Assembly (NCBI GenBank): GCA_021234155.1
Contig: JAJEKV010000040.1
Location: 7,496,438 to 7,560,437 of the forward strand
Length of the DNA: 64,000 bases
Source: Isoetes taiwanensis
Lineage: Eukaryota > Streptophyta > Lycopodiopsida > Isoetales > Isoetaceae
Direction of reading: 5' to 3'
Part shown: in pieces, positions 25,236 to 36,283 of the stretch
Position numbering within the stretch: position 1 is the first letter of the stretch
Layout: each line of letters opens with the position of its first letter
Translations under genes and position numbers: made by a program
The notes under the pieces: model-generated
Database searches by the model: none
What the model was told of the DNA's origin: nothing
The model's input: only the letters and a program-made list of their open reading frames with translations

Positions 25236-26019
25236 ATTATTTTTTCCATTAATGAATCATTCAATTACTTTAGAGGTATGGCCTATGGTTTTAGAGATTG
25301 TCACTTATACATCCATATCAAATATCCCAAACCCTCTTTGTTGGTCTACATATTCATATAAGGGTTTTACCTTGTTTTGAACCAAGTGTATAGTCACTAA
25401 TATACTTGTTCATAATCTTTAATCAATAAACAAGAAGATAATAGCACAGGAATGACCGGAATCTGCTACAAACATAACTTCGCAACACATGCAAACCATA
25501 TTTCTATCCTGATGACCTGGACATAATGCATTAGTTAGATGCAAACTTCATTATAAATTAGTTAGATGCCATAAGAGGAGTGCTTTGGGATTGGACATGC
25601 ACAATTGTATTGCAGCTGGGCATTTGGTCTTAGTAGTAATACACTAGTCCCAGAATAAATATATCTCTAGTTCAAGGCCGCTCAAAGTCGCATGTAATAT
25701 AAGGTGGTTGGGGGCAGGACCCAATAAAGCAATGTTGGTGTGGCGTGTGCATCGTATGTCTATGGTGCCAATGCGGCACAACGTAAAAATTATTTCTTTT
25801 TCTTTAGGTCCTACATACTCCAATTACGGCCATTATGGTTCCAACTTGTCTACACTACAATTAGTATACTCTAGGTAGTTTGAAGCTATTATTTTGCTTT
25901 TCTTTAAGTGTATGCATATCTCTAAAACCATGTATATCTCTAAACTATATTTGTTTTCGTCTTAGACACATCATTTTTTGTTCTTCAGATAACAAGGAGA
26001 AGGAATATCTTTCAAGACA
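25236..26019. other. No gene seen
   Basis: Mixed-composition sequence without a credible open frame, repeat or promoter-like signal that I can defend. Confidence 0.4.
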
Positions 26020-26390
26020 AGTAGAAAATGAAACTGGTTATCTACAAGGTGCCGGTTTGGGACAATTTGTCAAAGGATCTGGATGCTTGGGGAAATCTTC
26101 CTCTTCTTGATCCAGTTACTCAAGTCCCTTTTCCTTATAGTGTATCAAAACCTATGGAAGAAATACATCCTGATGACACCATGGATGCAGCTCTTACTAA
26201 ACTTTGTCCTCTATAGTGCACTAAATCTTCGCTTCATCATGGTATTTTTCTTAATCTTTCTATTGTTCATGCTAAATCAAGTCCTTAACTGGCTCTACTA
26301 TGATTATTAAGGTTAAAAAGAGTGGAATTAAGCTTGACAAGCTCTGGTTTTTTTGCCTTAACCTTCATAAGGAAATACTTATTAATGCTG
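26020..26390 (+). pseudogene. LINE ORF1 fragment
   Basis: The text KVPVWDNLSKDLDAWGNLP, LLDPVTQVPFPYSVSKPMEE and DDTMDAALTKLCPL matches the minus-strand ORF1 at 20.87-21.46 kb residue for residue over long runs. After a frame break it continues with LHHGIFLNLSIVHAKS and then a diverged counterpart of the next block. A stop after LCPL (26216) and later shifts make it non-functional. No ORF2 follows on this strand. Confidence 0.65.
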
Positions 26391-26749
26391 TTTACTAGCT
26401 AAATTCTCTCTAAATTATGATCGAATTTGATAATTCTAAATCTCCAATTTCTTCCTCAATTATGGGCCTCTAACCTTCGAGAATTACCAACTCTTGAATT
26501 ATGTCAGTATATCTCGGTCATGAACCCCCTAGAGGAGTCCCTTTTGAGAGAAGAGAAGATTATGATACAAAATATCTAGTAAAGCACGATCTACTATTGC
26601 AGAATCATAGCCCCATTGTTTGGAAAAATGTCTAATGGTGCAAGTGCATTAAGTATGGCAGTTTTCCTTTGATGTTAGTTAAAGGCAATTGTCCAAATAC
26701 CCATACAAGTTTTTCGAATATCTGTTTCCTTCAAAAATTTACATTCAGG

Positions 26750-27240
26750 CGAAAGCATGTCTGTCATGGACGTCATTGCAACAAAGGCTCATTTCAAAGA
26801 AATTGTGGATGGTGATTTGAAACTACAGGCGCATTCCAGTAAGCCCTATCCAACAGCAAGCTTCCACAACTCCATCAATTTGACCATCGCACCAAGTAAA
26901 AGCACATCCACCATCTATCTTCAAAAGATTGTAGTTACAAAGAACATGGTGCAATTGCTGACGTTCAAATCCAGACACAACATTAGAGGTGGCCTCCAGC
27001 CGATCCTCTTCCACTTTGACCATGTTGAAGTCCTCTACAAGAATCCACGGAGTCTCCTAGCCCATACTAAGCATCTTGGATCGTAAAGATGCCATAATGA
27101 AGTTCTTTGATGAGACTTGTTATGAGCATATACATTCACAAGACCATACAGGGCTCCATATTCCTGCCATAAGTAAGACAACCCATTGGCCAAAGTGATC
27201 CACCCCAGTGAAATGACTGGCAATGATCCAGGCTATAATG
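26750..27240 (-). pseudogene. LINE endonuclease fragment
   Basis: Minus-strand text includes YGLVNVYAHNKSHQRTSLWH (about 27150), then VEDFNMVKVEEDRLEATSN (about 27035-26970), which is the GDFN motif region with Gly replaced by Glu. FTWCDGQIDG follows near 26870 where an FTW motif is expected. These are motifs of the apurinic endonuclease domain of L1-type LINEs. The RT part is not present downstream on this strand (towards 26 kb), so the fragment is isolated. Confidence 0.55.
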
Positions 27241-27670
27241 ACTCCGCAATAGCCGAATCAGCTGCTGCTACTTGATTAGTTTGCTCTCCAAACGCCCTGG
27301 TTGATGTTAGAATATGCTTAGAAAATACTAATGAATAAGCTAATATCCTACTGTATGAGAACAAATAACCTAAATCTATTAGTGAATCCTACTAGCATGA
27401 GTGGCAAGAGTCATTGGCATGGAACAAAATCAGAGCCCAATCAGATCAGAAAAGCATGTCACTCTTGCATATCTTAAATTTATGTCACTACTTGAGATAC
27501 ATTCCCCACCTTTGATTAGCAGACTATACCAAATGTACCATAAATGTATAATTATTTTCCTCAAATAACTTCATAATCATTGCCTCATATTCCCCTAATC
27601 TTGCTATATGCCTTATCACACTGTCAACCTACATAACTAGGCCAATTATTTCAAGTAGTTCCATGCATTA
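27241..27670. other. No gene seen
   Basis: AT-rich sequence with no frame or repeat that I can assign; it ends at the left edge of the old LTR. Confidence 0.4.
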
Positions 27671-28475
27671 ATATGACGTCCCCCTATCTTATACAATGCT
27701 CCCATAGGATCTGAGGATCTCATCATGTCGACAGGTCATTCACGTGGCATCAGCTACTAATGGTGCTCCAGAGTCGATGTGGAAGATGAATGTGTCTTTC
27801 CCATCTTCCCGGAGGTCGATCTCACTACGGGAGCGTAAAATGTAAGCACAAGCATCAATCATGTAACTCAAATAAATACTAACCATGAAGGGTGAGGCAC
27901 CATCATCAACACATCAATATCATCATCGCAAACATATATCTACCTATATAAGGGAGATCCTAACCCAAGCTCTGACTTAGTGAAGTATGACTAGCAATCT
28001 AGGCCTCAAGATAACAAAATTCAGAAGTCATAACACTAGAGTTGGCTGGCATACAACAAAATGGTAGTCTACTCCATCTGCCCCTCCTGTGTGCATACTT
28101 TGCAGATAGGCTGAGAAGCTTTAGGTCTTGACACTATAGTATGTCGAAGACGTAATCCTAAGGCTACTCCAAGGTTGCATCTCCTTTGGTTCGATGAGGC
28201 AAGAAGGCTGCTCCTTTCAAGAGTAAGGGCTAGAGAGACAAGGTCACTTCCGGTCATACTCAACCTAACCTCATTGAGGTGACGCATCACCTAGGAAGGG
28301 TGAAACACATACCTTGCCCTCTTGCAGTGGGAAGGCATTAGGCCTAGCTTGTTATGGATCCCTGGTAGACAATGCACACCTTAGATCCCTCCATAATCAG
28401 AAGGTCCCCTAATCTGAGCCAGTAAAGGTCCTAAGCCCATGATCAGGCAGGCTCTCTATGCATAGGCCATACTTT
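27671..28475 (-). mobile_element. Left part of an old family-A LTR, split by an insertion
   Basis: It is colinear with the 1.58 kb LTRs at 49290 and 57483. It begins (ta)tgacgtccccc like tgtgactccccc, then has ctaggcctcaagata, ctactccatctgcccctcc, catactttgcagat and cgatgaggcaagaaggc in the same order as those LTRs. It stops at the target duplication of the inserted element and resumes at 31705. It is much more diverged than the pair at 49-59 kb and may be a solo LTR of a related older family. The orientation is taken from the intact pair; the left edge is approximate. Confidence 0.6.
28471..28475. repeat. Target-site duplication, left copy (ACTTT)
   Basis: Five bases ACTTT immediately precede the TG of the left LTR. 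The same five bases follow the right LTR at 31700-31704. Confidence 0.9.
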
Positions 28476-28798
28476 TGTTAATTGTGATTTCTTGGCATAC
28501 ACCATGCAGCAGCAGTCTATGACTGCCGGATGCTACAAGCCACCATGCTCATGACCACAAAATAAGAACAAGAGAAACCAATATGTACAAAGCGTGAAGG
28601 AACGTGCGCCAAACGAGGCTCTCCATATTTGAGATAAAATCTGAATACATATGAAGAGGCTCTAGTCTAATATAGTGTAAACAGCAAATCTGAGCTCTAC
28701 ATCTAGCTAAATCTAAGCCCTACACTTATGCTAACCTAAACATGCCAAGTATAGACTGACACCTAGCATGCACAATGTTAACCACTAGGTGGTTAACA
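28476..28798 (-). repeat. Family B LTR, left (3' LTR in element direction)
   Basis: 323 bp, similar throughout to the right LTR with scattered substitutions and small indels. It ends on this side in a 21-base hairpin (28777-28797, arms gttaaccac and gtggttaac) that is identical in the other LTR. Confidence 0.9.
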
Positions 28799-28801
28799 CT
28801 G

Positions 28802-28815
28802 CCTCCCCCTAAAAG
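28802..28815 (-). promoter_or_regulatory. Polypurine tract, family B
   Basis: On the minus strand CTTTTAGGGGGAGG lies four bases before the 5' end of the 3' LTR. This is the position and composition expected of the primer for plus-strand DNA synthesis, and it sets the element's direction. Confidence 0.75.
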
Positions 28816-29079
28816 TTTGTAGCACAAAAACATGTACATGCTTTTATAGGACAAGTCCGACAATTGTAACATGGTGCTAAAAAATTTAGAAGCATAAATA
28901 ATGGTAATGATTGGGTTGTGTCACCGTAAAAAAATCTTCATGAATGCGTTGATGACGAATAGGAAAGTCAGCTTTAACAAATAGTGTCTAACATTCCACT
29001 TCAAAATAATTATAGAGGGTCTTTTAAAAGGTAAACACCAAAAATGCATCCCCCAATATCAGCCATGTAAAACTGGAAT

Positions 29080-29335
29080 CAATTTTGAAGAGCGTGGCTG
29101 TAGCGTGCATGATAGCATCACATATAAATGTCACAGCGTGAGAAAAGTGCGTGGACCGTGCCCGAGGCGTGAGCAAGCGTGAGGGCCATGAGCGTGACTT
29201 GAAAAGCAAAGCATGCATGATGTGTGGGCATGAGCTGGGCCGTGGGCATGGCCTTGCGGGGCATGGGCGTGAAGGTGGGCTGAAGGCGTGATGGCATCGT
29301 GGCCGGCGGTGGGCGTGGGTATAAAAATTGCAACA
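29080..29335. repeat. Degenerate GCGTG / GGGCATG array inside family B
   Basis: About 250 bases rich in short phrases such as gcgtgag, gcgtggac, gggcatgag, gggcgtgaagg and gggcgtggg. It is not a regular tandem repeat; the phrases recur at variable spacing. Long minus-strand frames here (His/Ala/Pro-rich) come from the repeat composition and are not convincing genes. Confidence 0.65.
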
Positions 29336-29689
29336 ATGTCTGGTATTAGCCTGGTCCGTGACCCCTGATCAGCCTGTAACATAGCGTAAGCCCGAAAAGA
29401 GGCGTAACACTAAAAAAATCCTCTGTTGATGGCTATGGCGGTGCTCCATCCTTCTATTTCCAGATGGCATGATGTGTTGGCGAGCTGGACGGCAAAATGG
29501 CCTATAATTTGGATTTTGGATGGCGAGCTGCCGCTGCCACAGGTGCTTGCTAAGTATATTCTGCTTTGATGGAAACCTCAAGGGTAAGTGGTCAGGAGTT
29601 CTTGTAAAATCTATGATCATTCTAGATAAGAATCGGCAAATCGCTTGCCCAAAACCTAGAATAAGGTAATCTTACCTTTGGCGTCCGTG

Positions 29690-30110
29690 GAGGCGAAGGT
29701 CCGGAACATTCTTGCCCGGCCCGATCGGGATCCGGGTCGCGCCTCAATGGCGCCCCCCGATTCTCGCAGTCGTGGGCCGGGTAAGAATGCCCTCCCTTCC
29801 CGCTCCACATCACGTCAAGGTAAGTGGGTATTGAATCGGCGCGGCCAGGATTCTCGCGAGTGTCGGGCCGGGTAAGAATGCCCTCCCCCTTCCCGCTCCA
29901 CATCACGCCAAGGTAAGTGGGTATTTTCACGATTCAAGAATCATTCTTATCCGCACGAAAACCGGCATGCGTAAAACCGAGAATCCGCAATGCGGCTTTG
30001 CCTTGGCAGGTCCAGATTCTTGCGGCCCACGACTGCCGGCCGGTCACGCATAACCGGATTCCGCAGTTAGGGCTGGTAAGAATGCTCTCCCCTTCCGCTC
30101 CACATAATAT
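29690..30110. repeat. GC-rich tandem array inside family B
   Basis: A unit of about 100 bases contains gattctcgc, gggccgggtaagaatgccc, tcccgctccacatcac and aaggtaagtgggtatt. It is repeated at about 29757-29833 and 29848-29928, with a third degraded copy at about 30012-30110 (cagattcttgcg ... gctggtaagaatgc ... ttccgctccacata). CpG is much denser than in the surrounding DNA. Confidence 0.75.
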
Positions 30111-31346
30111 ATAAGGTTTTGACAAATCGGGTTTGCCCGAAGCTCAATCATGGAATCTAAGCTGCGAAATCTGCCTCAACTTCGTCTGGTTGTTGGATAT
30201 ATAGCTTGAATGGATAATAGCATTGAATCTGATACAACTGGAATAGATAATAGCATCCGTGCTACTCTGTGTGTATTATCCAGGTGCTTGAGGGATTTCC
30301 GCTGCCTAAGCTGAAACTGTTTGAAACGTGCTTCAAGAAACAAGGATTTGAACGGCGGTGCCATGAACTGGAAGAAAGATAGATGCATAGATCGGGAGCT
30401 TGGTATCGGTGGGGCAGAAATAGTGATGATGCCCAGACTGTGCCCCACAAGATTTTTTTAAATAATCTCCCAGCCTTGACTGATGTAAATGTGTGGACTG
30501 TGCTGTCCTTGCTGGCTTGTTAACTGTGTTTGCTTGTGGTTGCTTGCAGATGATACAGAGCAGAGAATCTGAATAAATCGGACCTGAGGCTTTAAAGAGT
30601 TATTTATAGATGTGATTGCTTGAAGATGACACCTCTGCAGCCTGTATGTGCTTGGGCAAATGAATGGGGGCTAGCCAAAGTGCTGGCCCTCTTGAAAAAA
30701 TGCAATAAGGAAGTCTAATTGGATGTTGCCGACTAAAGATATGCAAATGCTTGAGAGACTTGGCCATAAAAGATTTCTGACGAAAAAATTCTAGACTTTC
30801 CTTCTCTATGTATCATTGTGCAGATGGAAACCTTGAGAATCCTTGCTATAAAACCTTTGGGGGCTAATCAAAGTGCTGGCCCGCGGGAAAATTTTAGAAT
30901 AGCTCTGCACTGTTTGGAGCTTGCTAAACAGGTGCTACAAAGGATCATCACAGGGGCTTAAAGAGGGCTAGCTGAATGCTGGCCCTCTCGTAATTTGAAG
31001 AAGAAATCTTCACAAGAAAGAGAAAGCTTCTGAATAGTTGTTGATGCAGATAGTGATGGACTGCCTCTAGAGAAAATTAAATCCTTGACTGTAAAATTGC
31101 GCTTGTTGCATCATGAAAAATAGAATCTTGAAAACTTTTGTCATAACAAGACTAATTGCAAAGGTCAACATCTGGTTGGGCAAACGAATTAATTGACAAA
31201 GGGGCCTCAAACCTTACCATTTGGGCGAAATAAGGGAGTTTGAAGGGTTGAGAGTAACATACAAGGAGTATTCAAGAACTGATGATGGTAAAAGCAGCAA
31301 GGATAACAGCAAAACAACAAGGCTCAAGAAAGTGATCATGAGCGAA

Positions 31347-31364
31347 CCTGGCATAACGACGCCA
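31347..31364 (-). promoter_or_regulatory. Primer-binding site, family B
   Basis: On the minus strand, one base after the right LTR, stands TGGCGTCGTTATGCCAGG. From memory, plant elements primed by tRNA-Asp carry TGGCGCCGTTGCCGGGGA, so this resembles a mutated Asp-type site. It supports a minus-strand element. Confidence 0.65.
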
Positions 31365-31365
31365 C

Positions 31366-31699
31366 TGTTAATTGTGAGTTCTTGGCATACACTATGCAGC
31401 AGCAGTCTATGACTGTCGGATGCTACAAAGCTGTCATGCTCATGACCACAAAATAAGAACAAGAGAAACAAATATTTACAAAGAGTGAAGGAAACGTGCG
31501 CCAAATGAGGCTCTCCAAATTTGAGATAAAACCTGAATACATCTGAAGGGGCTCTGGTCTAATATAGTGTAGACCGCAAACTTGAGCCCTACATCTAGCT
31601 AAATCTAAGCCCTACATTTATGCTAACCTAAACATGCCAATTGTAGTCTGCCACCACTGACACCTAGCATGCACAACGTTAACCACTAGGTGGTTAACA
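31366..31699 (-). repeat. Family B LTR, right (5' LTR in element direction)
   Basis: 334 bp, starting TGTTAATTGTGAG and ending GGTTAACA as read on the plus strand. The terminal hairpin (31678-31698) is identical to the one in the left LTR. It has a 10-base insertion (ccaccactga region) relative to the left copy. Confidence 0.9.
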
Positions 31700-31704
31700 A
31701 CTTT
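31700..31704. repeat. Target-site duplication, right copy (ACTTT)
   Basis: ACTTT directly follows the last base of the right LTR and equals 28471-28475. Confidence 0.9.
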
Positions 31705-32480
31705 AATGGAAATTTTAGAGGTCTAACTGCTAGGAGCATACTATATATGGCTTCTAGGTCTCTACCCCCTTATTCCCATGCACAAGAGGTGCAAAACAGA
31801 GGATCATACCATCCAACATTTGAATCAAACAACAGTTCTAATACATCATAACTAATCCTAGGTTAGTGTTCCTTAGTCAATCAGGTTTTAGGATTAGTGG
31901 TCTAAGAGCACCTAACACTAAAACAGAGATGTTGTCTAGCTTAGATCTTACATTAAGCTAGGATTGACAAGCTAAACTATGACTAACCTGATCCTTCTCC
32001 AAAGTCACGACTGTGACTTCCGAACATGACGATCTTCCACAAAGACTAAGGCGTTGGAGACATGGCGATCTTCCACAAAGACTAAGGCATTGGAGCAGTG
32101 CCGTATATATGTGAGTCCTACTCGAGGTCGGCTCTTCTAACCTCCAATGCTCGAACTGACTCTGGGAAGGCCCTAACCACCTACCAGCCCAAACCCTGAA
32201 AAGGTTTTAGGGTTTATGGGCTTCCGCTTATATAGGTCTCGAAAATTGGTTCTTCCCTGCGATTGTGCCACGTGGTCCAATGGCACCCTACCACATGGTA
32301 AGTGGGACCAATTAATACCTTTATGTCAAATACCTATATATAGGTATTTGTGGTTGGGATTACACATGCACTTTAGACATGTGCCACACATGTAGAGCTC
32401 TAATGGCCCACATGTATAATTTTAATGTCACACATGTATAACATGTTAAAATAACATATTGGGGGTCATCCCTAGGGGAA
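31705..32480 (-). mobile_element. Right part of the old family-A LTR
   Basis: It resumes the family-A LTR order after the insertion: aggagcatactatatatggc, then aggtctctacccccttattcc, gaggtgcaaaacagagg and atcataccatccaaca. These match agcatactacaatatatggg, aggtctctacccccgtaatcc and atcaatccatcc at 50.24-50.33 kb. A 36-bp tandem duplication (32024-32095; catgacgatcttccacaaag repeated) lies inside. The right end is not defined; similarity fades after about 32220. Confidence 0.5.
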
Positions 32481-34760
32481 TATATTATGTAACATACATA
32501 ATATATCTAGCACGATTGGGTACTATATTGTCAGTATAATATGCCAATTCGCTTAGTGGTTGCCACGACTCCTCGGGTATGCGACAGCTAACCTTGCACG
32601 TCATCTTGGTGACATGTACTGTGACATGGCAATATAATATACGTATTCATAGCGTATATTATGCTGGAACGATATAATGAAGTATTGTTAGAACCTACTT
32701 CTTTAATTTGCTATATATCTATTTAACAATGCTTTTGCTTTATAAAATCATCAGCTATACCATCATCTTTGTTCAACCTCTTGCACTTGAGGCAATGCCT
32801 GATACACAAATAAGGTGGAGATGGTATGTATGTCTACCCAAACCTCGCATAAAGACTTGTTGGGAACATGACACTTCTTACTCATCGTCACGAGCCTCAT
32901 TGTTAGACTTGACGAAAGAGAAGATTGTTAAAATACAAATGAGATGGAACATTTCCTTAAAGAGGTTACAAGCCAAGGGCCTTATTTTTGGTACCCGCCT
33001 AGATCATTCTTGACATCTTCTGCGACACACTTTAGAGACACACTTTAGCTACATGTTCTGCGACATGGTAATTGCTTGAAGGGCACTGATTTTTCAGTCC
33101 AGGAAGACCTCACTTCACTTCGACTCTGTAAAATAAAAGAAGAGAAGAGGTAGTTAAGGCGGATTCCCATTAGGACGAAGTCTAGGTTCTGCTACTTCCA
33201 TATCTGCAAATCCAAGGAGAATAAAAAGAGGGCATTTTCATTGGGTTTAATTTTCCTACCTCCAAGGCTTTGCTAAAGGACAAAGATAGATCTGCTAAAA
33301 GACAAAGCTTCCTTAATTACAAGACAAATCTAGTTCATTTTGAGTTTTTCAGATGGTCTTCTACAAAATTCAAAATTCTTATGGACAACCCAGATTCATC
33401 AACAAAACTTCGATGTTTGAATGTAAGGGAAGTGCTAGGTTTCGTAGTTGGGTTTGCCCCAGGCACATGAAACATCTCGTTCCGGCCAATGCAGATTTAC
33501 CCTTAGGCAAGATGGGAGAAGCAAATGGGCAGTTTATCAAGGAGGCATGGCTATAATTTAGGATCATTCGTATTCTGATCTTTGAACTGCTTATGTATAG
33601 CCTTGTCTTTCCCTTGTTTATTTTGTTTTATGGGCGATTCATATGGAGTTTTTTTTTTTTTGTCACTGCTAACAATACAGCTTAACAGCAAACCCCCAGC
33701 TTATTCACAAAGGCCCCGCATCGTGCCATGAATGTCGTGTCAACTGAAAATCTAAAATGGATTGAAAAAAGCTCTGTTCAGCACTGGATCAGCTAAAAAT
33801 CAGCCACAGTTGGAATTATTCTCCATGTGATCGCTACATTACTGTGCAATAATGGGACCTTGTCCTTATATCTGATTGTGGGCATATTGCCCCTTCTCAT
33901 TGTATTGTCCCATATCTATCTTTACGTGCATGATGTAGGATGATATTAATCAAGTTAGTCTATGTGTATCTGGAGTAAACAAGCATGGTGTCATCAGCTA
34001 GAAGCAATGGGCTCATTAGGAGTTAGTTAATGTTTGTAATATAAAATTTGTACTGCATTTCGATCATGACCAAGTAACCCTTATACATTTCAGCATTTGG
34101 TTAAATACTTTCCTTCCTCGATGCACTCCGACAATAACATTGAGAATATATCTAAAGAGTAGACCTTAACTAATAAACCTTAGTTTACATTGCACTATGG
34201 ATGTGGAAATAAACCATGATAGTCCTGCCATGTCTTAAAATTTTTAGAGCCTGCCGGTTAAAGGGTTTAACAACACCAGTGAGGCCATTCTAGCTAGTAA
34301 ACAGGTAAGCCTGTTTACTTGCTGGTATGGCCAAGCAAGGATAATCTTCAATCCAACAGCAGGCATGTTTATCTTGATAAACAGTCCAGATGGAGATGAT
34401 GATGGCTAAGAACTGCACCTTGATCGACGATTCATAGTGCATCGGTGGAAAAACCTGCCGGTTAAGGATATGAAAATGGAACTATAATATACCATCTAGC
34501 TGAATGATACAGTCATAGAACCTTTTTATTTGACATCTACACAATCTTTTTCTCCGCTATTTAATATGGTACACCAAAGTTTTGAGTAATTGGAGCTTGA
34601 AACACCTCTATAAAGCTCCCAAGTTGAGGAATCCTATTTTTATATGCTAAGATGTTCAATTGTTAGAGATTGTATGGGTATGGGTCCAGCATATGTTGTT
34701 GATGTTGGACCCTCATAATATGATTGAGAAGGCATATTTTGGTATTTTTGTTAGGGTTCA
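32481..34760. other. No gene identified; weak coding-like trace
   Basis: Two overlapping plus-strand frames at 33270-33556 hold phrases such as FECKGSARFRSWVCPRHMKH and ANADLPLGKMGEANGQFIKE, with no start, splice signal or domain I can support. A T-run lies at about 33649-33661. The rest shows no feature. Confidence 0.4.
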
Positions 34761-34867
34761 GTTGTTTGTTGCTGCAGAAATTTTAAGGAGATGTTGCCAC
34801 ATGGCGAGGAGGCACATAAAATGCCGGATCAGGCATAGAGCAGATTGGCAGGATCACGCTTGCCAGA
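34761..34867 (+). repeat. Local direct repeat, copy 1
   Basis: About 107 bases from gttgtttgttgctgcagaaa to cacgcttgccag. The segment is repeated about 750 bases downstream at 35511-35617, with about four fifths identity by eye; aggcatagagcagattggc is identical in both. Its origin is unknown. Confidence 0.7.
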
Positions 34868-35510
34868 TCTCTGTTATACAAAGCCATCTTGCTAGGTCTT
34901 TGTTTTGGAGCAGATTCACATTGCTTTCTTGCTGCCGTTAATCTGTGGAAGCCTTTTCCTAAGGCTTTTTCACTCTCTAAACTTGTGGCTTCAGAGTTTC
35001 ACAGCTTGGTTGGAAAAAAAATTTGAAAGGTCTCAGACTAGATTTTGGAGGTGGGGTTTTGTTTTCGCCCTTGTTGATATCTCTTTTTGCATTTTCTCAA
35101 GTCTGATGTAAATTCTAGTCATAGTCAGCTTGTGCTTAAAAGAGTGTGTGAATTTTGCTAAGATTCAACTCCCTAGGCTCTATCCAATTTTTTGGTCTGT
35201 TGAATCTAGTTTGTGGTGTTCATATATCATCATTTGAATGCAAGGGGAGTTCATATGTTCAAGTCAATTCCTCATGGAAAGTAATGCTTCCTTTCTAATA
35301 TGTATATATTGCAGTCCACATACCGGAGTTCTGGAATCGATTACATTGTTTTTTTTGGGAGTTGATTTATGGAGCAATTTAAAACATGGTTGTTTGATCC
35401 CATCTTCTTTTGTAGGGAACGACCAAGAGTGCCCCATATGGGATAATTGCCACAAGATGCTACAATCTAATGGTATAATTTTTTTTTGGAATTGTTTGGT
35501 AGGCTTTTGA

Positions 35511-35617
35511 ATTGTTTGTTGTCGTAGAAATGTCAGAGAGATGTTGCTGCATGGTGAGGTGGCACATGAAATGCTCGATTAGGCATAGAGCAGATTGGCG
35601 GGGTCGCACTTGTCAGG
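35511..35617 (+). repeat. Local direct repeat, copy 2
   Basis: It matches 34761-34867 in order: attgtttgttgtcgtagaaa, gagatgttgctgcatgg, gaggtggcacatgaaatgc, aggcatagagcagattggc. The copy lies 0.67 kb upstream of the YSL start codon, within its likely promoter region. Confidence 0.7.
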
Positions 35618-36283
35618 CGACCAAAATTAGAAGCCCCTTGCTTCATCGCCATCTATGGCATCAGCATGCGCTGCCCTATCCGCTCCACCTTTGCCAAAAC
35701 AGAAAATAAACCTCCTTCCCAAAAGCCAGATGCCACCGTCATCTTTATACGTATTTCCATACCAATACCCCTTTAAACTTCACAACTCTTCTTATGTTAT
35801 AAAACTATGGTTCTTGATTGGGCAAACATTATATATGTGGATTGGAAGCAAAGCTTTAGTTAGATTTCTTGCATTATACTTTACACGTTTGTACGTATTC
35901 CAGAAAATGAAAATTCAGGAAATCACGCTTGCTAAAAAAAGATGTGTGCTAAATATTTTTTTCCTTTCCCGGCAAATATGTAACGGCAGGTCGGCTTCCA
36001 GCACAGGAGTTTTTCGACGGACCAGATTGCCTGATCCTTTCAGTTCCCAGATCTTTATTTTTAGTAGTCTCGTTTTCAGTCCCTTATTATTGGAAACGGC
36101 CGGCCCTCTTCATCTCTTCCCTCCAATTGCCTCTGATACATTTAGTGACTGGTTTTTGTTTTCCGTCTGGTGGGCTTTCGGATTGAGGTACTTTAAAAAT
36201 TTTCTTTCTTTTCTCCTCAATCTTGTTTTGCTTCCTAATCTGAGAGCAGTTGTGGCTTAGATTTGCTCTGTCTTGGAGATTCT

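Larger units (their letters stand above)
28476..31699 (-). mobile_element. Complete LTR retrotransposon, family B, nested insertion
   Basis: A 3.22 kb element is bounded by two direct LTRs (28476-28798 and 31366-31699), each running TGTTAA...TTAACA, and flanked by a perfect ACTTT target duplication. The direction follows from a primer-binding site next to the right LTR and a purine tract next to the left LTR, both on the minus strand. The 2.57 kb interior has no gag, protease, integrase or RT that I can recognise. It is probably a non-autonomous element moved by an autonomous partner. The interior holds a GCGTG-rich tract (29080-29335), a GC-rich tandem array (29690-30110) and three copies of a phrase like gctagccaaagtgctggccc (about 30671, 30855 and 30969). 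It inserted into an older family-A LTR. Confidence 0.88.

Noticed and set aside
29131-29382. His/Ala/Pro-rich minus-strand frame resembling a low-complexity protein
   Set aside because: It arises from the repeated GCGTG/GGGCATG phrases; there is no start context or domain, and neighbouring frames are equally open.
27671-32480. Possible host gene or ncRNA between the repeats
   Set aside because: Colinearity with the family-A LTRs and the target duplication explain the region as nested retrotransposons.
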